A stretch of DNA of 64,000 bases from Phytophthora colocasiae (GCA_018806915.1 JAGKQI010000047.1:1488001-1552000), one strand, 5' to 3'. Positions 25,902 through 36,266 are shown, counted from the first letter of the stretch. The notes: generated from the letters alone by a model not told the origin. Program-made: numbers and translations.

Positions 25902-28636
25902 ATTTTGGAGAATCCGGTTGTACGATGTGTCCTAGAGCTCAACCTGGAGCGGCTGTGTGCTCGTTTACACTGTGGCATTACTGACAACCCAGGGCGTTAC
26001 TCGACGAGCACAAACGAGCTGACGGAATAGGCAAATGGCTCAATAATTTAAGAACAAAGATAAAACCACACACAGCAAGTTGAGAAACGAGCTGTACGAA
26101 GCGGTAACGTTTGCACGCATCGGCGCAACTGCTATGACAGCAGACGCAATCATCTGTGCAAAGGAAGCACTGGAAGCTTTTGCGGAAGAACAAAATTCCT
26201 GTAGACAACAGACCAAGTTTGAGTCAGATATTCGATGTGGAGAGATCGGAACCAAACACTTCCTCCGTAGGCCATACAACGCTGATGTGTGTGTAACGAT
26301 TCCTGTGGTGACATTAGATGATGGCACAACCAGCGCACAACCGGGTTTAATGGCATCGACGCATCGAAAGTATTGGGGAGAAATCTTCTCGGGATTTATC
26401 TCCCAATATCGCCAAACGAAAATTTCAGCCGGTGGAACTCTTGAAAATGCTGGAGCAAACCAAGACCAGATTAACTCCAGCGGACAGACGCTACTTGGAT
26501 TCTCCTCTGACAGCTAATGAATTGTTCTAGGCAATTCAGTCTACCGGAGAACCAAGTTCGGAATATGTGCAAGCCTTTCCTGTTTAAAGGGTCGATAGCC
26601 GCGGATGCGTCTGTTAAAGGGTACTTTTCAGAGGAATGGCTTTATTGACCATCTTCAAAAGGAGGCTTAGGACTGCTAGAAACAAAGTCGTTCTGTGATT
26701 CACTGCGACTTTGTACACGTCGTGATACACTGGAGTACGTGTGTACAAATTTCCAACTACCTCTCTGGTTTGAACAGGCTGTAATTTTTGACGACTGTCT
26801 AGCTGGGTGTTTGATATGTTATATGTTCAGATAGCGCGCACTAATCCAGCACCTGCAAGATGGATACCACTTGGAGTCTTTTGGTTCGAGACGTTTAAAT
26901 CTTGGCGAGTCTTACGTGAAAAAGGATTTTTTGTTAGAGGTGGAATCTCTAGATCGTTATCGTCCTGAAATGTCATTCTGATTAAATTTCCTGTTAACAG
27001 TACAAGCTGGAAAAAAAACTTTTGAAGACACATTCATACTGACGGATCATTTTCGCCATCTAGGCTACAAGTCTACTAGACCAAACTGATGGAAGGCTAG
27101 GAAGTCGACTGAAGAGTGCGGCGATGTAGGAGACTCAAGTTGTTTGTTGGTTAGCAAGTAAAAGTGAGAAGGATAAAGAACTGGAGCTGTGAACTCGAAC
27201 TACATGTAGGGCTACCCCCTTGGTCTCCTCTGTGGTGGTCTTGTGAAGTAGTAGTAGCTAGCTGGAGGCCACGGTCGCACTCGTTGCCTGTCCTCTCAAC
27301 TGGATTGAAATGAGCATGCGCAGTAGATGTTTCCCCGTGTGTGTGCATCCGTCGCTCTCTTCTGGCCGCAGATCACCGGAGTAATGCTTGCACGAATTTG
27401 ATGTTGCAACGCAAACAACTTTATCCTGCGTCACGGACGAGTGGCTTCGACAGCGCTGTGCATTGAAATGCTCGCTCAAAATGATTTTGCCAGCCCGAGA
27501 CTTCGATCTCTAGCCGCCTCGCTGCTGCTTAAAAAAATTCGTAGCTGGAGTTTATTACCAGCTTATCCGACTTTTGGTCCATACCTGCCCTCTGAACTTG
27601 CAGCGGCAACACATGCCTGGAAGTTTAAGGGCAGGCTATTTACACAAATGAAAAATCAAGATCTATATCGGATACTTCATTCTCTGCCGAAAATTCCGAC
27701 GCAACCCAACCAGGCTTTGGACATTCTGATCGAACCAGTGTGGAATTACATGTGGAGAACGGAATTAACGCTGGACAAATTCTTCTCCCTATTTTATGTG
27801 ACCTTAAGTTTCGCTTGCAACACATTGGACTAAAGGTGAGGCGGAAATACGGCTTTCACACATATGACATCAACTGTCCTCACGGGTGTTCCGACACAGA
27901 AACAGTGAAGCACCTGTTCTGGGACTGCGTGGTGGTGACCCAGCTCTGGAGTAATCTCTTCAATTGCATCGCTGACCTCTTATAACGACCTGTGGAGTGG
28001 AAAAACGTGGTCTATATACTTGACCTCTAATTTACACAGGCGAGCTTGAATGCTTTTGGCCACCAAAATTTGCTGACTGTTTTTCATGTACTCCGTGCAT
28101 CCGGATTGTACCCAACCTGGATTCACCGCAACCATCGCATCTTCGAACACGTGCAGACATCAGCAACGTACGTTTGCTCGTGTGCGGTGTCGTACGCAAA
28201 ACTACTCCTGAGGCGCATCGAGTCCTTATCGACGTGCCCCAAACTGGGTCGATTGACGCAGTTAGTACTGCAGAAACTGGAAACAAATCTTCCATGACGT
28301 CCTCCAGAGGCATCGCTATTGGTACACTCGTTCTAACCTGTGGATCACCACGCCTAGTGCAATGACTTTGCACATCAGGGTTTTGATGGCAAAATTCGTC
28401 CGAGGTTTCAGTCCTGGGAATCAAGAAAAAATATCTCTCCCTCAAACGAACACTTTGGCAATAACTATCCGCTTACCGCCCTCCGTAGCCGGATGCAGCC
28501 TCACCAACCTCACCTGTTCAACAACCCACGATTGTGGTTGTGTGCACAAATGGTTTTGGCACAGTACTGCTGGGAAGAGTACACGGTGGTGAGCTATCCA
28601 AACCAAGTGTCATTCTGGGGAATGGCTACACTCTAA
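25902..28636 (+). pseudogene. Decayed remainder of LINE ORF2
   Basis: Segments are recognisable in the family order but many stops and frame changes separate them. The linker between endonuclease and RT (26080-26517) has KHFLRRPYNADV. The start of RT is at about 26505-26580 (LTANELF, then QAFPV). It jumps directly to a post-RT block with GGLGLLETKSFCDSLRL (about 26660-26715). WIPLGVFWFETFKSW is at about 26865, then a segment at 27441-27833, and a zf-RVT zinc-binding motif CPHGCSDTETVKHLFWDC at about 27874-27927. The C-terminus ends VSFWGMATL and a stop at 28634-28636. The RT palm with its YxDD motif is missing between about 26580 and 26650. Confidence 0.7.
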
Positions 28637-29165
28637 AAACAAAATACTTTCCTCCTTAGTCAATTATGACTCAATCAACCTGGAAGTTTGGCACCAACGT
28701 GCAAACCCAACTGGAATTACGGTGCACAAACGGGTTGATGCATCCAATACCCATAGGTTGCACAGCGTAACTTTGAATCGGTCACAAATCTGGATTTTGC
28801 TGGACGAAGTGAATTGCTATTACATGTATCTCGAAGTCACGGAATGGTTCAACCAGCCTGAAGATTAGCACAAACGTACAAACCCAACTAGAATTACGAT
28901 ACACAAACGGGTTGATGCATCCGATTGTACAGCGTTTGATTGGTCACAAATCTGGATTTTGCTGGACATAGTGCATTGCTATTATCTCGAAATCATGGAA
29001 TGGTTAAACTTGCTTCTGCAGCTATTCTGCTACTACTACATACTCCAACGCTTCTACTGGTCTACACTGCTTGTTTATCATCGACCCTCCGGGTCAAGAA
29101 AATTTATTTCGAATTACACTATACTACATTTTTCTATTTAGGTTAAAACAGTATAATGAAATGTT
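28637..29165 (+). repeat. LINE 3' UTR region with tandem duplication
   Basis: A block of about 160-180 bp occurs twice in direct orientation, at about 28685-28850 and 28862-29005. Each copy contains CAAACGGGTTGATGCATCC, then GGTCACAAATCTGGATTTTGC. The copies have diverged by substitutions and small deletions. A TA-rich end without a clear poly-A tail follows. It is assigned to the LINE by position only. Confidence 0.55.
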
Positions 29166-29169
29166 TTAA

Positions 29170-29481
29170 ACCAAACGTCGTAGATCCCCAAATGAGGTGA
29201 AAACAGCCATTGCAGTGAGAGCACAGGACCGAGAGGATGGCAAGTCCAAGTACATAGACCTGTCGTGGCTTCCAGCAACATCCATTGAAGTGGAACTACT
29301 CTTTTCAGGGGTGACATGTATGCTCGGATTTCTCCGCAAGCAAATGGGTGCTGAGACCCTTGAGGCTATACTATATGTGAGAATGAATTGTCTCGTTACA
29401 AACGAGATTACATCTAACGCAGTGCAGACAGTTCGGGGAGGGGATGAAATAGACGACGGAAAGTACAAAAGCAACGAGTAG
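29170..29481 (+). pseudogene. hAT transposase C-terminal fragment
   Basis: The frame at 29197-29481 contains LSWLPATSIEVELLFSGV, then LGFLRKQMGAETLEAILYVR. This is the hAT dimerisation-domain pattern (W-P-T-S-x-x-x-E-x-x-F-S, then R-x-x-M-x-x-x-x-L-E). Only this C-terminal domain is present. No catalytic part or terminal repeats are seen nearby, so it is a relic. It lies directly left of the Mutator-like element. Confidence 0.65.
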
Positions 29482-29541
29482 GATTCTGGATTTCTTCTAC
29501 ACAATATTGATCTAGAAGGTATTGTCAAGGGTTCAATCAAT

Positions 29542-31147
29542 GAGAAAGCCTGTAATCTGTACCTCCAAGTCTGACTATTGTACCACATACTAGAATCTCA
29601 TCAGTTAGGGACTAGGGGACTACTGATCTGCCATTCGCCAAAAGGATAGCACGCCATGCAAGCCCCCGCGCCGCACAGCGGCCTACTCGCTGAACTGCGC
29701 TCCCTGGTGAGCAGCGGTGACTACGGCAGTACGACCTACCGTCTGCATGACGTCTACAGACTCCTCGCGGCGTCTATTGACCGCCACGTCGACGGCGGCT
29801 TTGATTGGAACTTCGCAGTGGAAAGTCAAGCCTCAGCGCTGGTTTTTCGAGACGCGTGCAACGACGTAGCAGGTTTCCGTGGCCTCTCCACGCTACCAGA
29901 TGATGCTATGCATCAGAAGGAGCTGCTCAAGACGAACGATATTATCGACTACATCGAGGAGGGCGTTCGCAAGGAATGGGCGGCAAAACGGCATTCTCCA
30001 CCGAATCAGTACGCTGCACAGCTACGCGGGTACTACACAAAAATGAAGTTCAAGACCGACGAAGGGTACGTTTAGCCCCCGGAGTATTGGTTGCAGGCTG
30101 GAAACCGTGAGTCCGCTGTTCACGTGGATCACGGCCGAGTGTTTACCTACATTCCTCCTTGCGCAAACACGTGCTTCAAGATTTGGGTCTTCTTTCCCCC
30201 CAACATCAAGCAGATGTTTAAATGGGCGTCCAAGGTCGACTCCTTCAACCGGATGCTGAGTACAAGTTACTCGTGCAACACCCAGGTGACGTGGTGTATC
30301 TGAACAGCTTGGTTTACCACTCGGTGTTGCGGGGGTTTCAGCCGGGAACGCAAGACGAAAGCAAGTGGGGCGCTATCTTCGGTGACGTAATCGTGCTGGT
30401 CCAGGATCGTCTACAGTCATTCCATTACGCGACTCAGCCAGCCTCAGGAACGGAGCGTGGATCGCGAGGAGCATGGGAAGCGCTGCTGAGTGCATTTTGT
30501 GTGATGGAAGGGCGTGTATGGAAAGTCGCTACGACCGAGGAGAAGGATGCTAGGTTCGAGGCTGAGAAGAAAAAAATCCTGGAGAAGCTACAACCAACGG
30601 AAGCGACAGCGACGGCTTGCTCACTTGCCAATGCAAAGTGGAACATGAAACGAACCATGCAGGAGAAGATGAGAAACTACGAGAGAAGAAAAAGGCAAAA
30701 TCGGTCAGCATTAACAACTAATACACGTTGTTGTTGAAAATTTTTCGAAGAATTTTCGAAGAAGATTTAATCTTCTTTTGCAGCCACGGCTCTATCTAAG
30801 TCATCAGTTGATTCTCCAAATACTTCAACGAAACTTGGTCAGACCGGTTTAGTGTATCTCTTGATGTTTACCAGCCAGTTTAGGTTATTCCAATCGCTCA
30901 TGTTGTGTCTACCTGTACTAGTAGTGCAAGACCACATTGCACGTAAAATTTATCCACACGAAAAAGCTCGCTCAAATGTTTTGTCTGCATATCCGCATCT
31001 AAATTTTTAACATTCTAGGCAGCCGCGGCTCTGAATCTTTGTATCGAGGGTTTTGCGAGCCACGAACACCTTGAGTAAACTCTACTACTTACATCGCTCA
31101 GACGGTTTACTTGATATGTCCCTTCCGTGACAGGATAATGGCATTAC
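29542..31147 (+). repeat. Left terminal inverted repeat of the 6.3-kb MULE
   Basis: It matches the reverse complement of 33812-35821 along its whole length, from the end sequence through the JmjC-like gene to GGATAATGGCATTAC at 31133-31147. The non-coding inner part (30740-31147) includes two copies of the AGCCGCGGCTC-type motif (30780 and 31020). Confidence 0.85.
29656..30737 (+). pseudogene. JmjC-like dioxygenase gene in left arm
   Basis: The gene starts at 29656. The first 139 codons end in a TAG (30073-30075), and the same frame continues with PPEYWLQAGNRESAVHVDHG to about 30240. After a frame change it continues in 30222-30737. JmjC or cupin landmarks are HVDHG (the HxD metal pair), CFKIWVFFPP (Lys in the position used for 2-oxoglutarate) and HPGDVVYLNSLVYHSVL (distal His). 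The C-terminus is a Lys/Glu/Arg-rich coiled-coil-like tail. By family knowledge such proteins hydroxylate or demethylate protein or nucleic acid. The substrate here is unknown. The TAG and the frameshift make this copy non-functional unless there is readthrough or splicing. Confidence 0.6.
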
Positions 31148-31966
31148 AATAAAATCCAATACAATCCAAGTATAATAGAAAAAGTGTGGTATTCGTGTGG
31201 TATTCGACACGCCGCTGCGGCTCTAATGTTGCGAACTATTCACATTTTAGCTTTGGTTACATTCTAGTAACATGTTTTAAAAGGTTGTATTGTGACGCTG
31301 GTCACTTAACCCTATTGTGATACGAGGGCGCAGTGAGCGCCCTTTTGACAGTTTTGACGTAGTCAGTCCAGATCAGGCCTATAAAAGGTCGCTGTGACCG
31401 CCCTTTTGCTGTGATTCAACTGATTCTGCCCCGTCTTTTATAACATAGCATGAACAGTTCGATTCGCATCATTTTAGTTTAGTTTAATTAAGAATGTTCA
31501 GATGCATTCAAAACGCTTTGCTGTTGTTTTGTCACATAATACAGACAGAACAAGTACCGTGTTTTTACAAAAGGTTGCTGAGAGCGACCTTAAGCAATTA
31601 AATCTCTTAGAATTGTAAACTATACTTTATCGAGGTGGCGCGCAATAGGGTTAAGCTCACATTGGTAAAAATCGATAATGTTGAAGTTGTGTACTCCCTG
31701 CGCAACCGTGGCTCTAATTTTACGAACTATCCGCATGCAAGCGTTCATTTCATCCTCATAGCATGCATATAAAAGGAGATTCAGAGTATATGGTGACAGT
31801 TTTCACTCAGTATCGTATTTGGTGAAAATCTGACATGTTGAAGTGTCATGTCGATGTCATGTACTTCCCGCGCAGCCGCGCGCTAAGATTCAACTTATCC
31901 TTACGCAGGCGATACCTTACACGATCAACCTTTCGCTCCAACGCAAGAATTAGCCTTAACAGAATG
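31148..31966. other. Non-coding interior of the MULE
   Basis: This stretch holds no gene. It contains the piggyBac-type MITE (31310-31650) and further copies of the CGCNGC(G/C)CGCGGCTCTAA-like motif at about 31208 (GCTGCGGCTCTAA), 31700 (GCAACCGTGGCTCTAA) and 31868 (GCGCAGCCGCGCGCTAA). It ends at the 3' end of the transposase. Confidence 0.6.
31310..31650. mobile_element. piggyBac-type MITE, 341 bp, TTAA-flanked
   Basis: The element starts CCCTATTG right after TTAA (31306-31309) and ends CAATAGGG right before TTAA (31651-31654). This is the TTAA duplication and CCC terminus expected for piggyBac transposons. It has no coding capacity. Inside are three hairpin-forming motifs, GGGCGCAGTGAGCGCCC (about 31325), GGTCGCTGTGACC (about 31387) and GGTTGCTGAGAGCGACC (about 31573), each next to an AAAAG or CTTTT tract. 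Confidence 0.8.
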
Positions 31967-33777
31967 TTATAACTCTAACGTGTACTTAACTGTGACCGCG
32001 GTGTTTACTGGCGTCCTAACTAGTCCATGTGAGACCACTGCAGGCCGCCCTCCCTGACTGTTCCCGTCAGTCTTAGCTCGTTTCACTCGGCGATTAACAA
32101 ATCTACGCTCGGTCCCTGCCCAGTCATGAATAGGTTGGTTCGCGCTTCGAAGTCCTGCTAACAGGTGAACACAGTTACCATATTTGAACCATGCCATGCA
32201 GGGACACGACTTGGTATTCACATCGACTGTCCACCCTGCGTGGGGCTGTCCATGGCGCTCCATTCGGCGATTGTTTCGCTCACCTAGCTCTACTGTCTTC
32301 GCGTTCTTTAAAGACTAACCAAACTTTTGACAACGTAAGCGTTTGATCCACTGGCATCACCCAGAAGAAACTGGACGGTTTGTCGAGACTGCGTCACCAA
32401 AAGCTTGCCAGCCTTGAGAAGCTGCTTCGTTCGCGATATGAGAGTAAGTGCTGGTCGTGGCTCAGTCGAGAAGTGAGGGAATGCAAGTGAGCGGTGGTGA
32501 GCCATGCTGATGACCTTCTGTAGTAATGCACAAAGCTTCATCCGAACCCTCAAAGTATAGTCTCTCTTGATCACCTTGTTAAATTGTTCAACGAGTTTGT
32601 TCGTCTTAGCGAAGCCGGATGGAGACCAGAAGCACTGCCACTTGCAGAATCGACTTTTGATCCACATCTTCTGAAAGTAGCCAGCAAAATTATTCAGTTC
32701 GGGAACAGCGCGCCACACAGAATCCGCTTTCTCGACGAAGTCATTATACTCCAGTTCACTCCTCGCATAGTGCATTTCGTAGATGTATCGAAAAACTAAG
32801 TGCTTGGCGTTGTTCCACAGCCCCCCACGTTTCTTGACATTCTCAACCACATGGAAGAAGCACATCAAGTAGGTAGGAGTAGAGTGATCCGTACTGAGCG
32901 CCAGTGTCTGCTCAAACCCATTGTATTGGGCGTCTTCTGCGTCGCCCATAAAATAGATAATAGTAAGGTATTTTCCCACCACACCCTTGTACAAACTCAT
33001 CAGACTCTGTAGTGCATGCGCGTATTGTACCGCTGTGCGCTGCGACGTAATGAAAATCGCCAAGGTGTGGAACTGGCGCGCTGAATCCGAAATTCCACAG
33101 ACCTTGAGAGGGTAGCCACAGATCACTTGCTTAAAAGTGGCGTCCATGTGAAATACGAACGTGCTGGGATCTCGGTTTGCAGCTTTCAGGAGAAACTTTG
33201 TACTAATGCCGATCACTAACGGGTTTTTATCGCTTCTGTCGCCGAGAATAGGGCAACCATCATTGCCCACTGAATATCCGAACGTGAAGGCTGCAGAGTC
33301 ATGGTGACGTTCTGAAAACGGGGTGCCTGCAGCAATTTCAACCATCTCCTCCACTAAATCTGTGTTGGAAAGCTTGCTTCTCTTGTAGTTGTAGACAAAG
33401 TTTTGGATCTGCTTAAGAGCAGGTAGCGTGTCTGCGGTGAGCTCGAGTCTATCGATTAAATCGTTGCGGATGCGTGCAGGCTTCACGTCTTGCAGAACTA
33501 GATTTTGGATCAATGCTTTAATCGACCTTGACAACTTGGGCTTCTTGGTCTATCCGCCCGTTGAAATGTGGTGCCCATGCTGGTACATGTGACATAGCTG
33601 CGAAGTCTCACAGGATACAGTCTTCAGCTTAAACACGTGCGCGGCGCCGGAGTCGAAGCAAGAGTCGGATCCGCACCCGTAAATGCGATAGAGCATGAGT
33701 TGCTCGTCGAAGTTTACTTTACACACTGTGCACCGCTTCGGCTGGCTGGCAAGCATTTTTCGACGCATTCCCCCCAT
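31967..33777 (-). pseudogene. MULE transposase with SWIM zinc finger (6.3-kb element)
   Basis: The gene starts at ATG 33775-33777. The N-terminal part (33777-33550) has a Cys-rich finger (CTVCKVNF, then CGSDSC) and ends in TAG. The same frame continues through 33534-32308 with the DDE core: FHMDATFKQVICGYPL (first Asp), YFMGDAEDAQYNGF (second Asp), MCFFHVVENV (His of the C/H motif) and NKLVEQFNKVI (Glu). A one-base frameshift at about 32300 leads to the SWIM finger CPCMAWFKYGNCVHLL (32263-31967). Joined it would be about 600 residues, normal for the family. It binds and cuts the terminal repeats. The TAG and the frameshift make it defective as read. Confidence 0.75.
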
Positions 33778-33797
33778 GAAAGTGCTTGCCAGCCAGC
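33741..33797. promoter_or_regulatory. Hairpin spanning the transposase start codon
   Basis: GCTGGCTGGCAAGCA (33741-33755) and its exact reverse complement (33783-33797) form a 15-bp perfect stem with a loop of 27 bases. The loop contains the transposase ATG. In the mRNA this would bury the start codon region in a strong hairpin. A regulatory role is inference. Confidence 0.4.
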
Positions 33798-34225
33798 TGA
33801 ATAAAGTTATAGTAATGCCATTATCCTGTCACGGAAGGGACATATCAAGTAAACCGTCTGAGCGATGTAAGTAGTAGAGTTTGCTCAAGGTGTTCGTGGC
33901 TCGCAAAACCCTCGATACAAAGATTCAGAGCCGCGGCTGCGTAGAATGTTAAAAATTTAGATGCGGATATGCAGACAAAACATTTGAGCGAGCTTTTTCG
34001 TGTGGATAAATTTTACGTGCAATGTGGTCTTGCACAACTGTACCAGTAGACACAACATGAGCGATTGGAATAACCTAAACTGGCTGGTAAACAGCAAGAG
34101 TTACACTAAACCGATCTGACCAAGTTTCGTAGCAGTATTTGGAGGATCTACTGATGGCTTAGATAGAGCCGCGGCTGCAAAAGAAGATTAAATCTTCTTC
34201 GAAAATTTTTCAACAACAACGTGTA

Positions 34226-35707
34226 TTAGTTGTTAATGCTGGCCGATTTTGCCTTTTTCTTCTCTCGTAGTTTTCTCATCTTCTCCTGCATGGTTCGTTT
34301 CTTGTTCCACTTTGCATTGGCAAGTGAGCAAGCCGTCGCTGTCGCTTCCGTTGGTTGTAGCTTCTCCAGGATTTTTTTCTTCTCAGCCTCGAACCTAGCA
34401 TCCTTCTCGGCCTCGGTCGTAGCGACTTTCCATACACGCCCTTCCATCACACAAAATGCATTCAGCAGCGCTTCCCATGCTCCTCGCGATCTACGCTCCG
34501 TTCCTGAGGCTAGCTGAGTCGCGTACTGGAATGACTGTAGACGATCCTGGGCCAGCACGATTACGTCACCGAAGATAGCGCCCCACTTGCTTTCGTCTTG
34601 CGTTCCCGGCTGAAACCCCCGCAACACCGAGTGGTAAACCAAGCTGTTCAGATACACCACGTCACCTGGGTGTTGCACGAGCAACTTGTACTCATCCGGT
34701 TGAAGGAGTCGACCTTGGACGCCCATTTAAACATCTGCTTGACGTTGGGGGAAAGAAGACCCAAATCTTGAAGCACGTGTTTGCGCAAGGAGGAATGTAG
34801 GTAAACACTCGGCCGTGATCCACGTGAACAGCGGACTCACGGTTTCCAGCCTGCAACCAATACTCCGGGGGCTAAACGTACCCTTCGTCGGTCTTGAACT
34901 TCATTTTTGTGTAGTACCCGCGTAGCTGTGCAGCGTACTGATTCGGTGGAGAATGCCGTTTTACCGCCCATTCCTTGCGAACGCCCTCCTCGATGTAGTC
35001 GATAATATTGTTCGTCTTGAGCAGCTTCTTCATGTGCATAGCATCATCTGGTAGCGTGGGCAGGTGTAACGGGGTTACACGGCGCTGTGCGCCTTGGCTA
35101 CAGTTGGTGTGGTATACACCATCCAGGTAACAAGTCACAGATCTGTGTACTACACATAGGGTTTCTCACACGTCACATATGTAGCCAGTTGCTGGCAGTT
35201 AGCTCAGAGCCACACATTGCATTTTAATTAGGATTTAGTATGCTAGATACTAAATCCGTTACATTTAGGATTAGGGCAATAAAGTCAATAAAAATCAGTT
35301 TGCATTTTACATAATTAGTGATAGTTCCTTTATTATAGGGACACTGATTGTGAGGGTCCCGTATTTAGTGGACTACCTGGTTCTCGTATAGAACCGAAGG
35401 CTAGCGCCTTGCAAGCAGGACTCAACGAGTCGACTAAACTTCCTCTGTGCCGTGCACAGCTACGCAGCCCCGCTGCAGGAGGCCACGGAAACTTGCTACG
35501 TCGTTGCACGTGTCTCGAAAAACCAGCGCTGTGGGCTGGACTTTCCACTGCGAAGTTCCAATCAAAGCCGCCGTCGACGTAGCGGTCAATAGTCGCAAGG
35601 AGTCTGTAGATGTCATGCAGACGGTAGGTCGTACTGCCGTAGTCAGCGCTGCTCACCAGGGAGCGCAGTTCAGCGAGTAGGCCGCTGTGCGGCGCGGGGG
35701 CTTGCAT
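34226..35707 (-). pseudogene. JmjC-like dioxygenase gene in right arm
   Basis: This is the mirror copy of the left-arm gene. It starts at 35707, is interrupted by the solo LTR, continues from about 35064 to the same TAG (about 34874), and after a frame change ends at 34226. In this copy the segment after the frame change is PDEYKLLVQHPGDVVYLN, without the three extra bases of the left copy. It carries the same HxD, Lys and distal His landmarks. Confidence 0.6.
35065..35477. mobile_element. Solo LTR inserted in the right arm
   Basis: This 413-bp insertion is absent from the left arm. It begins TGTAACGGGG and ends CCCCGCTGCA, an imperfect terminal TG...CA inverted repeat as in LTR retrotransposons. 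The flanks GCAGG and GGAGG are a possible eroded 5-bp target duplication. There is no coding content. Confidence 0.65.
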
Positions 35708-35821
35708 GGCGTGCTATCTTTTTGACGAATGGCAGATCAGTAGTCCCCTAGTCCTTAACTGATGAGATTCTAGTATGTGGTACAATAGTCAGACTTGGAG
35801 GTACAGATTTCAGGTTTTCTC

Positions 35822-36266
35822 CCCACCAATCGAGGTTGAGCGATCTGATTGGTTGGGGTTTTCGTAGACGATTTTTACTGGTCGGTAGACCAGTCTTCAG
35901 TGCAATCGTTCAGTTCAATGGGCACGAATCTGAATCCTCAGTCTCTCCGTACAAAAGTCAGTCTTCCTAGTTCAGAAATAAAACTGCAGTCTGCAAATAC
36001 TAACAGGGCCTATACAATTGACGTTGTTTAAGCGATATGAAGCGTCAACATTTTGCAACGTTTCGTAACGTTAAAGAATATCAACCAATCAGATATCAGA
36101 TTTACTTACTTAGTAAATCTGCGATCTGATTGGATGAGCAGAGCAACAATTAACGCGGAAGAGCAGAGCAACAATTACCGGTAACGCGGAAGAGCCCAAG
36201 TATACAGTTTTTTATTAGCCCGCAACGTCCTTGACCAGCTATAGAGCAGACTTCACTTGCCGGGCG
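35822..36266. other. Intergenic region upstream of ankyrin-TIR gene
   Basis: It contains an inverted repeat at 36085-36133 (CCAATCAGAT and AGATTTACT on the left, AGTAAATCT and ATCTGATTGG on the right). It also contains a direct duplication of GAGCAGAGCAACAATTA, each copy followed within a few bases by ACGCGGAAGAGC (36136-36193). CGATCTGATTGG also occurs at about 35838. It presumably holds the promoter of the downstream gene. I cannot place a core element. Confidence 0.4.

Larger units (their letters stand above)
1049..29165 (+). mobile_element. LINE locus with nine-fold amplified 5' half
   Basis: This is a single non-LTR retrotransposon locus. Read left to right it holds an inverted 5' end (1049-1920), nine direct 2.67-kb units of 5' UTR, ORF1 and partial AP endonuclease (1921-25607), the remaining ORF2 (25608-28636) and a 3' UTR-like stretch (to about 29165). 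Family assignment rests on the endonuclease motifs NINGL, QETK, VVYAP, GDF and RIDY, on the pre-RT, post-RT and zf-RVT segments further down, and on their order. The clade (L1-like or other) cannot be fixed by eye. Every copy is defective, so this is a dead locus that was amplified or rearranged as DNA. Confidence 0.85.
29542..35821. mobile_element. Mutator-like element with 1.6-kb inverted repeats
   Basis: Two long inverted arms (29542-31147 and 33812-35821) enclose a minus-strand transposase with MULE-type DDE and SWIM domains. The arms are the same length once a 413-bp solo LTR in the right arm is removed. The outer ends read GAGAAAGCCTGTAATC and, reversed, GAGAAAACCTGAAATC. A convincing target duplication is not visible (TCAATCAAT on the left against CCAATCGAG on the right), so the exact ends are uncertain. 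Each arm carries a JmjC-like gene pointing inward. The element also hosts a piggyBac-type MITE. Frame breaks in all three genes show that it is not autonomous as read. Confidence 0.8.
33812..35821 (-). repeat. Right terminal inverted repeat of the 6.3-kb MULE
   Basis: It is the reverse complement of the left arm, interrupted by a solo LTR (35065-35477). Palindromic AGCCGCGGCT motifs lie at about 33930 and 34168. Without the LTR its length equals that of the left arm. Confidence 0.85.

Noticed and set aside
29656..30737. JmjC-like gene read as a TET/JBP DNA dioxygenase
   Set aside because: The order HVDHG, CFKIWVFFPP and PGDVVYLNSLVYHSV fits the JmjC/cupin layout better than TET/JBP. I could not see a TET/JBP-specific motif.
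36231..36266. Upstream 12-codon extension of the ankyrin-TIR gene
   Set aside because: It would start at TTG. The first ATG at 36267 is in frame and gives a natural N-terminus.
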